From assembly GCA_947631605.1 (NCBI GenBank), contig CANRMC010000002.1:1-52347 (forward strand): a stretch of 52,347 nt of DNA. Reading direction: 5' to 3'. Of this stretch, positions 23,707 through 32,912 are shown piece after piece. Each line of letters starts with the position of its first letter. The stretch's first letter is position 1. Position numbers and translations under genes: made by a program. This DNA comes from an uncultured Lachnospiraceae bacterium. Its GTDB lineage: Bacteria > Bacillota > Clostridia > Lachnospirales > Lachnospiraceae. The notes below the pieces were generated by a model that was given only the letters and a program-made list of their open reading frames with translations, ran no database searches and had not been told where the DNA came from.

Positions 23707-26700
23707 GTGGCTATGGATCAGAGAGAGGCTCTTATTGCTGCCGTTCGGGCGCAGGTTGAAAAAGAGCGTGCTGAAAAAGAAGCTAAACTTAAAAAAGAAA
23801 AGGAAGCCATGCAGTTTACGCAGGGAAGCTCTAAAAAAGAGACTTCGGGCGATAAGCCAAAGTATAAGACATTGTCTGCCGAGGACCTGGAAAAGATTGA
23901 AGCAAAGAAACGGAAAAAACGTGCAGAAGAGCTGGGTATTCCTTATGAAGAAGAAAAACCGACGAGTGATCTTGCTGAGAAAGTAAAAGCGGACATTGAA
24001 ACGGAAAAGCCGGTTAAAAAGGAAGAAAAAGCGGACGTAAAACCGGAACCAGAAAAGAAAGAAGAAAGCAAGGAGAAACCGGCAGATCAGAAAGCAGGTC
24101 TGAAACTGAAGGACGAGAAAGCTGAACCGGAGAAAGTAAGCCTGAAGCTGAAGGATGAAAAAGCTGAACCAGAGAAAGTAAGCTTGAAGCTGAAAGGTGA
24201 AGAACCTGCTGCAAAGAAAGAACCGGAAAAGAAAACGGAAGGTCTTGGTTCCGCAGGTTTAGGCGGCGGTCTGGGCTCCGCAGGTCTTGGCGGTGGTCTT
24301 GCTTCTGCAGGTCTTGGCGGTGGTCTTGGTTCTACGCAGAAATCAGGAAAAGGTCTGGGACTTGATCTGAAACCGGAGAAAGCAAAAAATGAGCCGGGTA
24401 AGGTTACCATTATTGAAGATAATGCCGAGAAAGAATTTGGATTTTCTGCTGGCGGCACGAAGACGATCAGTGGAGGAAGCACCGGCTGGGTTTCTGCAGA
24501 TGAAAAGAAAGAAGCAAAGGATACTGCTGAGCAAAGTGATGAATTAGACAGTATTCTTCCAAAGAATCGTACAACTCCTACAAATGATGTTAAGAGTATG
24601 TATGATATTGATGAAGACGAAGATATCTTTGATGCTCAGGTAGCAGGTCTTTCCAGCGTAGAAGACGATCAGGAAACAAAGAAGAAGGCCGAAGAGGAAG
24701 CAAAGAAGAAGGCTGAAGAAGAAGCAAGAAAGAAAGCCGAAGCAGAGGCAAAGAAGAAGGCGGAAGAAGAAGCAACAAAGAAAGCCGAAGCAGAGGCAAA
24801 GAAGAAAGCCGAAGAGGAAGCAAAGAAGAAGGCTGAAGAAGAAGCAAGAAAGAAAGCCGAAGCAGAAGCAAAGAAGAAAGCGGAAGAAGAAGCAAGAAAA
24901 AAAGCTGAAGCAGAGGCACGGAAGAAAGCAGAGGAAGAAGCGCGTAAGAAAGCGGAAGAATTAGCTAAGAAGAAAGCAGAAGAAACTGCAAAGCGGAAAG
25001 CCGAAGAAGAGGCAAAACGTAAAGCTTTGGAGGAAGAACGTAAGAAGGCTGCTGATGAGGCCCGTAAAAAAGCCGCTGATGAAGCGCGTACACGTGCAAA
25101 AGAGGCTGCTTTGAAAGAAGCGGAAGAAGCCCGCAGACAGGCAGAAGAAGCCGCTCGTATTATAGCAGAGGCTGAGAAGGCAGAAGCAGAAGCAAAACGT
25201 CTCGCTGAAGAGGCAAAGAAGCACGAGGAAGAAGCAAAGAAGAAGGCCGAAGAAGAAGCCAAGAAGAAAGCCGAGGAAGAAGCAAGAAAGAAAGCCGAAG
25301 CCGAAGCGGAAGCAAAGAGAAAAGCTGAGGAAGAAGCAAGAAAGAAAGCCGAAGCCGAAGCAGAAGCAAAGAAGAAAGCCGAAGAAGAAGCGCGTAAGAA
25401 AGCAGAAGAAGAGGCAAAGAAGAAGGCCGAAGAAGAAGCAAAGAAGAAAGCCGAAGAAGAGGCAAAGAAGAAGGCCGAAGAAGAAGCAAAGAAGAGAGCC
25501 GAAGAAGAAGCAAGACTGAAAGCGGAAGAGGAAGCGCGTAAGAAAGCCGAAGAAGAGGCAAAGAAAAAAGCCGAAGAGGCGCGTAAGAAAGCCGAAGAAG
25601 TAGCGAGAATGCTTGAAGAAGCAAGGAAAGCCGAAGAAGAAGCTTTAAGACTTGCAGAACAGGCAGAAAAAGAAGCGGAAGAGGCTCGTAAGAGAGCGGA
25701 AGAAGAAGCTAAGAAGAAGGCGGAAGAAGAAGCTCGTAAGAAAGCCGAAGAAGAAGCAAAGAAGAAAGCGGAAGCAGAGGCGAAGAAGAAAGCCGAAGAA
25801 GAAGCGCGTAAGAAAGCCGAAGAAGAAGCTAAGAAGAAGGCGGAAGAAGAGGCGCGTAAGAAAGCTGAAGAAGAAGCCAGGAAGAAAGCCGAAGAAGAGG
25901 CAAAGAGAAAGGCAGAAGACGAGAAGCGTAAGAAAGAATTAGAGGATGCTCGGAAACGGGCAGAGGAAGACGCAAAACAGAAGGCGGAAGAAGAGGCAAG
26001 AGCCAAGGCTGCTGCAGAAGCCGAAAAAGCTGCGGCGGAAGCACGTAGAAAAGCGGCGGAAGCCATGAAGGTTCTGGAAAATGCCAAGAAGATGGAAGAA
26101 GAAGCCAAGAAGAAGGCTGAGGAAGCAGAGAATATGAAGCTGGATCTGACAAAGCCTTCCGAAGACGGCAGACTTCCGCTTGCTGCATATTATCTGGAGA
26201 AGTATTTACATATTGAAACTGCTTCCGACCAGATTGTAAACGCATTCAATAAGGTTGCTGCAAATCCGAAGAAATCCAGAAATATCGTAATTCTCGGTCA
26301 ACATGGTTTCGGTTCCACGACTGTAGGCGAAGACTTCGCAAGAAGCTTCTATGACATGGGAATCTGTAAGGAAAAGACCATTGCAAAGATCAAGGCGCAG
26401 GCATTAAATAAAGTAAAACTTGCCGACGCTATGGTGAAACTGAAGGGTGGCTGCATTGTTGTTGAAAATGCAGGACTTGTAACAAAAGAGCGTCTGGCAG
26501 AACTTGTAAAGCTGTCCGCAAAGGATGTAAATGATTTTGTTATTATCCTGACCGGTGAAATTGATTCCATTTCCAGACTATTTACGGAATGTAAGGAAGT
26601 AGTACCGGAATTCAATCATCTGATCCAGCTGCATAAGATTGGATCGGAAGATATGATGCAGATAGCAGATGGTTATATTAAGCAGCGCGGTTTCAAGAAG

Positions 26701-26868
26701 GATGATACCGTTGACGGCAGAATTAAGAATCTGCTTCTTGGAATGGAAACTGGAAATATTGACCGTTTGCTGAAGGCAGTGGATGATGCCATCAGCCGTT
26801 GTGAAAACAGGGAAAAAGCAGATGGAACGACAAATCTGAAACTGCTTCTTTCCGAGGATTTTAAGTAA
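23707..26868 (+). CDS. Giant charged-helix protein with C-terminal degenerate AAA+ (CbxX/SpoVK-like) domain
   Basis: 1053 residues, no signal peptide. Parts in order: a helical start; Lys/Glu-rich repeats (LKLKDEKAEPEKVS); a Gly-rich hinge of GLGSAGLGG units (about 179-212); a region of about 490 residues (317-808) made of AEEEAKKK/AEEEARKK units; and a globular C-terminus (about 810-1053). The charged units repeat every 8 residues, not 7, with E to K pairs at i+4. This favours a stable single alpha-helix about 70 nm long over a coiled coil. The C-terminal domain resembles CbxX-type AAA+ proteins (FVIILTGEIDSI, MMQIADGYIKQRGF). Its Walker A reads GQHGFGSTT with Ser for Lys, Walker B reads CIVVEN without DE, and the arginine-finger region reads VVPEFN. 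It is probably inactive as an ATPase and serves as a binding module. GTG 23707 follows AAGGGGGT. Likely a structural rod or spacer linked to its TPR and MreB-like neighbours. Confidence 0.7.
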   Translation: MAMDQREALIAAVRAQVEKERAEKEAKLKKEKEAMQFTQGSSKKETSGDKPKYKTLSAEDLEKIEAKKRKKRAEELGIPYEEEKPTSDLAEKVKADIETEKPVKKEEKADVKPEPEKKEESKEKPADQKAGLKLKDEKAEPEKVSLKLKDEKAEPEKVSLKLKGEEPAAKKEPEKKTEGLGSAGLGGGLGSAGLGGGLASAGLGGGLGSTQKSGKGLGLDLKPEKAKNEPGKVTIIEDNAEKEFGFSAGGTKTISGGSTGWVSADEKKEAKDTAEQSDELDSILPKNRTTPTNDVKSMYDIDEDEDIFDAQVAGLSSVEDDQETKKKAEEEAKKKAEEEARKKAEAEAKKKAEEEATKKAEAEAKKKAEEEAKKKAEEEARKKAEAEAKKKAEEEARKKAEAEARKKAEEEARKKAEELAKKKAEETAKRKAEEEAKRKALEEERKKAADEARKKAADEARTRAKEAALKEAEEARRQAEEAARIIAEAEKAEAEAKRLAEEAKKHEEEAKKKAEEEAKKKAEEEARKKAEAEAEAKRKAEEEARKKAEAEAEAKKKAEEEARKKAEEEAKKKAEEEAKKKAEEEAKKKAEEEAKKRAEEEARLKAEEEARKKAEEEAKKKAEEARKKAEEVARMLEEARKAEEEALRLAEQAEKEAEEARKRAEEEAKKKAEEEARKKAEEEAKKKAEAEAKKKAEEEARKKAEEEAKKKAEEEARKKAEEEARKKAEEEAKRKAEDEKRKKELEDARKRAEEDAKQKAEEEARAKAAAEAEKAAAEARRKAAEAMKVLENAKKMEEEAKKKAEEAENMKLDLTKPSEDGRLPLAAYYLEKYLHIETASDQIVNAFNKVAANPKKSRNIVILGQHGFGSTTVGEDFARSFYDMGICKEKTIAKIKAQALNKVKLADAMVKLKGGCIVVENAGLVTKERLAELVKLSAKDVNDFVIILTGEIDSISRLFTECKEVVPEFNHLIQLHKIGSEDMMQIADGYIKQRGFKKDDTVDGRIKNLLLGMETGNIDRLLKAVDDAISRCENREKADGTTNLKLLLSEDFK
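24655..26130 (+). repeat. In-frame 24-bp repeat tract encoding the charged helix
   Basis: Many imperfect 24-base units encoding AEEEAKKK or AEEEARKK, with AEA and AEEEARLK variants. The purine-rich coding strand also yields a long open frame on the opposite strand, which is a by-product of the repeat. Confidence 0.8.
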
Positions 26869-26885
26869 TCCTGTCGAAAATACAG

Positions 26886-26914
26886 TTGAAAAAAGTAGTA
26901 TTGGTTCGTATAAT
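26886..26914 (+). promoter_or_regulatory. Promoter of the MreB-like gene, inside the upstream terminator
   Basis: TTGAAA (26886-26891), 17-base spacer, TATAAT (26909-26914). The -35 overlaps the left arm of the terminator hairpin and the -10 lies in its loop. Confidence 0.7.
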
Positions 26915-26943
26915 TGAGTATGAAGCACCAATACTACTTTTTT
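26889..26943 (+). terminator. Intrinsic terminator of the charged-helix gene
   Basis: Perfect 17-bp inverted repeat (26889-26905 with 26927-26943) ending in six T, with a 21-base loop. A promoter for the next gene is embedded in it. Confidence 0.85.
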
Positions 26944-26961
26944 CGATTAGGAGGAATGTCT

Positions 26962-27963
26962 ATGCACCGCATTGATATCGGGATCGATCTGGGCACTTCC
27001 AATGTTCGCATATATATGCGTGACAAAGGAGTGGTGATAAATCAGCCTGCGGTTGTGGCATACGAAACAAAAAGTAAAAAGATTATTGCAGTCGGGATCA
27101 AAGCAAAAAAAATGCTTGGGAAAACGCCGGAAGGAATCGAGGTCGTAAGACCAATGATGCATGGCGTGATCTCTGATTATTCTTTGGCAGAACGGATGAT
27201 AAAAGCATTTGTAAAAAATGCGATGCAGAAACGAAAAATCTGGGGCAGACCGAATATCTGCGTCTGTGTTCCGCGGGAGATTACAGAAGTGGAGAAACGT
27301 GCTGTAGAAGACATAGTATGCAGAACCGGCGCAAAGCAGGTTTTTGTTCTGGAGTCACCGATGGCAGCTGCGATCGGTTCCGGTTTAGATATTATGGAAA
27401 CTTACGGACATATGGTGATTGATATCGGTGGTGGAACAACGGATATCGCCGTTATTTCCGCTGGCGGGATCTCTGAGGGAAGGTCCATTAAAGTAGCAGG
27501 GGATGACTATACGGAAGCCCTGATACGGTACGTAAAACGGAAATACAATATTCTGTTGGGCGATCTGTCAGCGGAAGAAGTCAAATGTGAGATTGGGGCG
27601 GTCTATGAAAGAAAAAGCAATCCATCCTTTGAGGCAAAGGGAAAGAATCTTTTAAACGGGCTTCCGGTTCGTGTAAAGATCACTTCGCAGGAAACGGTGG
27701 AGGCATTTGAAGAAGTGACTACGCAGATCATAAATGCCATAACCGGCGTGATCGAAGCGGCCCCGCCGGAGCTGATCAGTGATGTGGCAAGAGAACAGAT
27801 CGTCCTGACTGGCAGTGGAAGTCTTCTGTATGGCATGGACAAGCTGATTTTTGCCAAAACCGGCATCAAAGCCACAGTTGCGGAAAATGCGTCGGAAGCT
27901 GTAGCCGAAGGCGCCGGAACCGCAGGCGACTATATCATGATTCAGGATGAACAGCATGATTAA
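26962..27963 (+). CDS. MreB/Mbl-family actin-like protein (divergent paralog)
   Basis: 333 residues of the bacterial actin fold, which forms ATP-dependent filaments under the membrane. Phosphate 1 motif DLGTSN, phosphate 2 motif DIGGGTTD, and adenosine motif LTGSGSLLYGMD, where MreB usually has LTGGGALLxGLD. The insert ESPMAAAIGSGLDI matches the MreB EEPMAAAIGAGL region. Near the end VAENASEAVAEGAG replaces the usual VAEDPLxCVAxGTG. Full length. Start at 26962 gives 7 bases to AGGAGG; ATG 26956 is too close. It is not next to mreC or mreD and so is probably not the housekeeping cell-shape MreB. It follows a TPR protein and a rod-like protein, suggesting a special filament, perhaps in sporulation or polar organisation. 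That is inference. Confidence 0.88.
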   Translation: MHRIDIGIDLGTSNVRIYMRDKGVVINQPAVVAYETKSKKIIAVGIKAKKMLGKTPEGIEVVRPMMHGVISDYSLAERMIKAFVKNAMQKRKIWGRPNICVCVPREITEVEKRAVEDIVCRTGAKQVFVLESPMAAAIGSGLDIMETYGHMVIDIGGGTTDIAVISAGGISEGRSIKVAGDDYTEALIRYVKRKYNILLGDLSAEEVKCEIGAVYERKSNPSFEAKGKNLLNGLPVRVKITSQETVEAFEEVTTQIINAITGVIEAAPPELISDVAREQIVLTGSGSLLYGMDKLIFAKTGIKATVAENASEAVAEGAGTAGDYIMIQDEQHD

Positions 27964-29845
27964 AGACTTTTTACCCGTAACAAAACAGGATATGGAAAAA
28001 AGAGGATGGGAACAGGCGGATTTTGTATATATTTCAGGAGACGCTTATGTTGACCATCCTTCTTTTGGTACTGCTATTATCAGCCGGCTTCTGGAGGCAC
28101 ATGGATATAAAGTGGCGATCATTCCGCAGCCGGACTGGAAGGATGAAGAATCCATACAGACATTTGGCAGACCGAGACTGGGTTTTTTGGTGAGCGCAGG
28201 AAATATGGATTCCATGGTAAACCATTATACGGTATCGAAAAAAAGGCGTTCCGCAGATGCTTATACGCCGGGACAGGTTATGGGAAAAAGGCCGGATTAT
28301 GCGACAATCGTATATTGCAATCTGATCCGAAAAGTTTATAAAGATGTTCCGGTTATCATCGGCGGGATCGAGGCAAGTCTCCGCCGGTTTGCCCATTATG
28401 ATTATTGGTCGGACCGGTTCAAACATTCGATCCTGATCGATTCGCAGGCGGATCTTTTGTTATACGGCATGGGAGAACACGCCATGATAGAAGTAGCGGA
28501 AGCCTTAGACAGCGGGATTGATATACGGGATATCAGCTATGTACGCGGAACCGTATGGAAAGCGAAAGATATCTCCGGAATTTCGGATGGTATCTGCCTG
28601 CCTTCGTATGAGGAAATGAAGCAGGATAAGTTAAAATATGCGGAAAGTTTCCGGATCCAGTACAACAATACAGACCCGTTTACGGCAAAGACGTTATTGG
28701 AACAGTATCGTGATAATCTGTATCTCGTTCAGAACCCTCCGGCATATCCTCTTACAACGCAGGAAATGGATGATGTTTACGATCTGAATTATATGCGGAC
28801 GTATCATCCGATGTATGAAAAAGACGGGGGCATACCTGCCATACAGGAGGTGAAATTCAGTCTGGTATCTGCCAGAGGGTGTTTCGGCGGATGCAGTTTT
28901 TGTGCGCTGACCTTTCATCAGGGCAGGATCATTCAGGCAAGAAGTCATGCTTCCATTCTGAAGGAAGCAAAGCTTCTGACGAAAGATCCGGATTTTAAAG
29001 GATATATTCATGACGTAGGAGGTCCCAGTGCAAATTTCCGGATTCCTTCCTGTGAAAAACAGCTGACGCAGGGGGTATGCATGAACCGGCAGTGCCTGTT
29101 TCCAAAACCTTGTCCGAATCTGAAAGTCGATCACGGGGATTATCTGGAACTTCTGCGTAAGCTCAGAAATCTGCCGGGTGTTAAGAAAGTCTTTATCCGT
29201 TCCGGCATCCGGTTCGACTATCTCATATATGATTCTGATGATACATTTCTGGAGGAACTCTGTCGGTACCACATAAGCGGGCAGTTAAAAACGGCGCCGG
29301 AACATGTTTCCGATTCTGTACTTTCCTGCATGGGAAAACCGGAACACGCCGTTTATCAGGCTTTTTCCGAGAAGTTTCAGAAAATGAACCGGAAATTAGG
29401 CATGAAGCAGTATACGGTTCCGTATCTCATGTCATCCCATCCAGCCTCTACGTTAAAGGATGCAGTAAAACTTGCGGAATATCTGAGAGATATCGGACAT
29501 ATGCCGGAACAGGTGCAGGATTTTTATCCGACGCCGTCTACGCTTTCCACCTGTATGTATTATACGGGCGTCGATCCCAGAACCATGGAACGGGTGTATG
29601 TACCTGTGTCTCCCCATGAAAAAGCAATGCAGCGGGCGCTGATCCAGTACCGCATGCCGGGAAATTATGCGCTTGTGCATGAAGCGCTGGTAAAAGCCGG
29701 CAGAAAAGATATGATCGGCTATGACAGAAAGTGTCTGATCCGGCCGGAAGCGAAAGAGAAAGTGATAAGATCCGATTCTTCCGCATCGGAAAAAATGTCA
29801 AAAAAGAAAAAAACGCTTCGAAATATACATAAAAAAAAGAAATGA
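27956..29845 (+). CDS. YgiQ family radical SAM protein
   Basis: 629 residues. N-terminal cobalamin-binding-like region (about 1-180; FVYISGDAYVDHPSFGTAIISRLLEAHG), typical of YgiQ/UPF0313. The radical SAM domain has the 4Fe-4S motif C309-x3-C313-x2-C316 in RGCFGGCSFCALTFHQGR. The Cys-rich CMNRQCLFPKPCPN may hold a second cluster. The substrate of YgiQ is not known. ATG 27956 with AGGATG upstream is preferred over 27947; either way it overlaps the MreB-like gene slightly, so the two are co-transcribed. The Lys-rich tail (KKKKTLRNIHKKKK) is not part of the conserved domain. Confidence 0.9.
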   Translation: MIKDFLPVTKQDMEKRGWEQADFVYISGDAYVDHPSFGTAIISRLLEAHGYKVAIIPQPDWKDEESIQTFGRPRLGFLVSAGNMDSMVNHYTVSKKRRSADAYTPGQVMGKRPDYATIVYCNLIRKVYKDVPVIIGGIEASLRRFAHYDYWSDRFKHSILIDSQADLLLYGMGEHAMIEVAEALDSGIDIRDISYVRGTVWKAKDISGISDGICLPSYEEMKQDKLKYAESFRIQYNNTDPFTAKTLLEQYRDNLYLVQNPPAYPLTTQEMDDVYDLNYMRTYHPMYEKDGGIPAIQEVKFSLVSARGCFGGCSFCALTFHQGRIIQARSHASILKEAKLLTKDPDFKGYIHDVGGPSANFRIPSCEKQLTQGVCMNRQCLFPKPCPNLKVDHGDYLELLRKLRNLPGVKKVFIRSGIRFDYLIYDSDDTFLEELCRYHISGQLKTAPEHVSDSVLSCMGKPEHAVYQAFSEKFQKMNRKLGMKQYTVPYLMSSHPASTLKDAVKLAEYLRDIGHMPEQVQDFYPTPSTLSTCMYYTGVDPRTMERVYVPVSPHEKAMQRALIQYRMPGNYALVHEALVKAGRKDMIGYDRKCLIRPEAKEKVIRSDSSASEKMSKKKKTLRNIHKKKK

Positions 29846-29889
29846 CAGAAATACATGATTTATTTAAGCATTTATTGTATTTTGACATA

Positions 29890-29918
29890 TTGCGAAGATA
29901 CCTGATTTATGGTATCAT
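29890..29918 (+). promoter_or_regulatory. Promoter of the butyryl-CoA operon
   Basis: TTGCGA (29890-29895), 17-base spacer, TGgTATCAT (-10 at 29913-29918). The leader before thlA is about 55 bases. Confidence 0.6.
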
Positions 29919-29979
29919 CTAGTTAGTCGTGTCAGGCGTTTTGCTAAAGACACATATTAAGAAATGGAGGATATATTTT

Positions 29980-31161
29980 ATGGCAAGAAAAGTTGTTTTA
30001 GCAGGTGCATGCCGTACGGCAATCGGTACTATGGGTGGAAGTCTCAGTACAACTCCGGCACCGGAGCTTGGTGCTATCGTTATCAAAGAAGCACTGAACA
30101 GAGCAGGCGTTAAACCGGAGGCTGTTGATCAGGTATATATGGGATGCGTAATCCAGGCTGGATTAGGACAGAACGTTGCTCGTCAGGCATCCATTAAGGC
30201 CGGTCTTCCAAATGAGGTTCCGGCAGTTACAATTAATGTCGTTTGCGGTTCCGGTCTGAACTGCGTAAACCTTGCTGCACAGATGATCGTAGCAGGCGAG
30301 GCTGATATCGTGGTAGCAGGCGGTATGGAGAATATGTCCATGGCACCGTATGCAGTTATGCAGGGACGTTATGGTTACAGAATGAATGACGGCAAGCTGG
30401 TTGATACCATGATCAAAGACGCATTATGGGATGCTTTTAATGATTATCATATGATCAAGACTGCTGATAATATCTGCGAGCAGTGGGGACTGACCAGAGA
30501 AGAACTGGATGAGTTTGCTGTTGCCAGCCAGACAAAGGCAGTTGCAGCACAGGAGGCCGGTGCATTCGATAAGGAGATCGTTCCGGTTATGGTTAAGAAG
30601 AAGAAAGAAACCATTGAGTTTAAGAAGGATGAGGGACCTCGTCCGGGAACTACAATGGAAGGTCTTGCAAGACTCCGTACGATCAATCCGGGCGGATTTG
30701 TTACAGCTGGTAATGCTTCCGGTATCAACGATGGTGCTGCTGCAATCGTAGTTATGTCCGAGGAAAAGGCAAAAGAACTTGGCGTTAAGCCGATGGCTAC
30801 ATGGGTAGCTGGTGCTCTTGGCGGTGTTGATCCGGCAATCATGGGTATCGGTCCGGTTGCTTCTACAAAGAAGGTTCTGGCTAAGACCGGCATGAAGATC
30901 GAAGACTTCGATATCATTGAAGCAAATGAAGCATTCGCAGCACAGTCTGTTGCAGTTGGAAAAGAACTCGGCATTGATGTAGAGAAGCAGTTAAATCCGA
31001 ACGGCGGCGCTATCGCACTCGGACATCCGGTTGGAGCTTCCGGCTGTCGTATCCTCGTAACGCTTCTTCACGAGATGGAAGCAAGAGACGCAAAGAACGG
31101 ACTTGCAACCTTATGTATCGGCGGTGGTATGGGCTGCTCGACGATCGTTAAGAGAGATTAA
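29980..31161 (+). CDS. thlA: Acetyl-CoA acetyltransferase (thiolase)
   Basis: 393 residues. It joins two acetyl-CoA to acetoacetyl-CoA, the first step toward butyryl-CoA. The nucleophilic Cys is C89 in [12 protein letters not shown]; the catalytic His is in GHPVGASG and the second Cys in CIGGGMGCS. Start at 29980 follows GGAGG at 9 bases; a longer frame from 29929 lacks a site. First gene of a six-gene operon whose members are 0-80 bases apart. Codon use is very regular, as expected for an abundant enzyme. Confidence 0.97.
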   Translation: MARKVVLAGACRTAIGTMGGSLSTTPAPELGAIVIKEALNRAGVKPEAVDQVYMGCVIQAGLGQNVARQASIKAGLPNEVPAVTINVVCGSGLNCVNLAAQMIVAGEADIVVAGGMENMSMAPYAVMQGRYGYRMNDGKLVDTMIKDALWDAFNDYHMIKTADNICEQWGLTREELDEFAVASQTKAVAAQEAGAFDKEIVPVMVKKKKETIEFKKDEGPRPGTTMEGLARLRTINPGGFVTAGNASGINDGAAAIVVMSEEKAKELGVKPMATWVAGALGGVDPAIMGIGPVASTKKVLAKTGMKIEDFDIIEANEAFAAQSVAVGKELGIDVEKQLNPNGGAIALGHPVGASGCRILVTLLHEMEARDAKNGLATLCIGGGMGCSTIVKRD

Positions 31162-31175
31162 TGGAGGATATGCGC

Positions 31176-31967
31176 ATGGAATTCGTAACATACGAGCAGG
31201 AAGGTTATGTTGGGATCGTTACCATCAACCGCCCGAAGGCACTCAACGCCCTGAACAGTCAGGTTCTGGAGGAAATTAAGGAAGCTTTTGAAGCTGTAGA
31301 CCTGAATGAGACAAGAGCACTGGTACTGACAGGCGCAGGTGAGAAATCCTTTGTAGCAGGCGCAGATATCGGAGAAATGTCCACTCTGACGAAAGCAGAG
31401 GGAGAAGCATTCGGTAAAAAGGGAAATGATATCTTCCGCATGATCGAAACATTTCCGATTCCGGTCATTGCAGCCGTAAACGGATTTGCACTTGGCGGCG
31501 GCTGTGAGATCTCCATGAGCTGCGACATCCGTATCTGTTCTGATAATGCAGTATTCGGGCAGCCGGAGGTTGGCCTCGGAATCACACCGGGATTTGGCGG
31601 AACCCAGAGACTGGCAAGGATTGTTGGCGTGGGAATGGCAAAGCAGATGATTTATTCCGCGATCAATATCAAAGCGGAAGAAGCACTCCGGATCGGACTG
31701 GTAAATGCGGTTTATACACAGGAAGAACTGCTTCCGGCTGCAAAGAAGCTGGCTGCAAAGATTGCTTCCAATGCACCGATCGCAGTCCGTAACTGCAAGA
31801 AAGCGATCAATGACGGATTAGAAGCAGATATGGATCAGGCAATCGTGATCGAGGAGAAACTTTTCGGGGATTGTTTCGAGACAGAAGACCAGAAAGCAGG
31901 AATGGGAAATTTCCTTGAGAAGGATAAGGAAAAGAAACTGAAAGTTGTTCCGTTCCAGAACAGGTAA
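31176..31967 (+). CDS. crt: 3-hydroxybutyryl-CoA dehydratase (crotonase)
   Basis: 263 residues. It removes water from 3-hydroxybutyryl-CoA to give crotonyl-CoA. Oxyanion-hole region AGADIGEMS and [17 protein letters not shown]; both catalytic Glu are seen, in GGGCE and in [21 protein letters not shown] 31176 is chosen because GGAGGA lies 7 bases upstream; the in-frame ATG at 31161, which overlaps the thlA stop, lacks a site. Confidence 0.96.
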   Translation: MEFVTYEQEGYVGIVTINRPKALNALNSQVLEEIKEAFEAVDLNETRALVLTGAGEKSFVAGADIGEMSTLTKAEGEAFGKKGNDIFRMIETFPIPVIAAVNGFALGGGCEISMSCDIRICSDNAVFGQPEVGLGITPGFGGTQRLARIVGVGMAKQMIYSAINIKAEEALRIGLVNAVYTQEELLPAAKKLAAKIASNAPIAVRNCKKAINDGLEADMDQAIVIEEKLFGDCFETEDQKAGMGNFLEKDKEKKLKVVPFQNR

Positions 31968-31981
31968 ACACATGGTTGAAT

Positions 31982-32011
31982 CCGGCATACCGCTCATTTC
32001 CGGTATGCCGG
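31982..32011 (+). promoter_or_regulatory. GC-rich hairpin between crt and hbd
   Basis: A perfect 11-bp stem CCGGCATACCG (31982-31992) with CGGTATGCCGG (32001-32011) and an 8-base loop, not followed by T. It may set mRNA ends or stability inside the operon. Confidence 0.7.
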
Positions 32012-32044
32012 CATGCAATAAATTCATTACAGGAGGATTATAGA

Positions 32045-32884
32045 ATGGTAGTAGGCGTAGTTGGTGCAGGAACCATGGGTTCCGGTATTGCACAGGCATT
32101 TGCAATGACAGATGGTTACGAAGTAAGACTTTGTGACATCAAGGTTGAATTCGCAGAAGGCGGAAAAGCGAAAATCGCTAAAAATATGAATTTCCTTGTA
32201 AGCAAGGAAAAAATTACACAGGAGAAGGCAGATGAGGTTCTTGGCAAGGTAACGACCGGTCTTAAGGATATCTGCTCTGATTGTGATCTTGTAATTGAAG
32301 TTGCTCCGGAATCAATGGAGATTAAGAAGGAGACATTTAAGGAGCTTATGGCAATCTGTAAGCCGGATTGCATGTTTGCTACAAATACATCCTCTCTGTC
32401 TATTACTGAAATCGGCGCTGGTCTGGATCGTCCGGTAATAGGAATGCATTTCTTCAATCCGGCAGACAGAATGAAGCTGGTTGAGGTTATCGCCGGAATC
32501 AATACACCGGATGATATGGTAGAAAAGATCAAAGAGATTTCTGTTTCCATCGGTAAAGAGCCGGTTCAGGTAGCAGAAGCTCCGGGCTTCGTTGTAAACA
32601 GAATCCTCATTCCTATGATCAATGAAGCAATCGGTATTTATGCTGATGGTATCGCAAGTGTAGAAGGTATTGATACAGCCATGAAGCTGGGTGCAAATCA
32701 TCCGATGGGACCTCTTGCACTGGGCGATCTGGTAGGTCTTGATATTGTGCTTGCGATCATGAATGTTCTTTATGACGAGACAGGCGATCCAAAGTATCGT
32801 CCGCATCCGCTTCTTAAAAAGATGGTTCGTGGCGGTCTTCTCGGAAGAAAGACCGGAAAGGGCTTCTACGATTATTCGAAATAA
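32045..32884 (+). CDS. hbd: 3-hydroxybutyryl-CoA dehydrogenase
   Basis: 279 residues. It reduces acetoacetyl-CoA to 3-hydroxybutyryl-CoA with NAD(P)H. N-terminal Rossmann motif [17 protein letters not shown]; catalytic His in [16 protein letters not shown]; the second domain ends [11 protein letters not shown] as is standard. AGGAGG lies 8 bases before ATG 32045; the longer open frame from 31976 passes through the intergenic hairpin and is not used. Confidence 0.97.
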   Translation: MVVGVVGAGTMGSGIAQAFAMTDGYEVRLCDIKVEFAEGGKAKIAKNMNFLVSKEKITQEKADEVLGKVTTGLKDICSDCDLVIEVAPESMEIKKETFKELMAICKPDCMFATNTSSLSITEIGAGLDRPVIGMHFFNPADRMKLVEVIAGINTPDDMVEKIKEISVSIGKEPVQVAEAPGFVVNRILIPMINEAIGIYADGIASVEGIDTAMKLGANHPMGPLALGDLVGLDIVLAIMNVLYDETGDPKYRPHPLLKKMVRGGLLGRKTGKGFYDYSK

Positions 32885-32912
32885 GTATTAGATTAGATGG
32901 AGGATTAAGATC

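Noticed and set aside
24669..26108. 479-residue open frame on the minus strand, rich in Ala, Ser and Phe
   Set aside because: It is the antisense of the AEEEAKKK repeat tract. GC-rich third positions of the repeat remove stops on the opposite strand. No start site or family features.
29882..29887. TTGACA as -35 of the butyryl-CoA operon
   Set aside because: It is 25 bases from the TATCAT -10. TTGCGA at 29890 has the right 17-base spacing.
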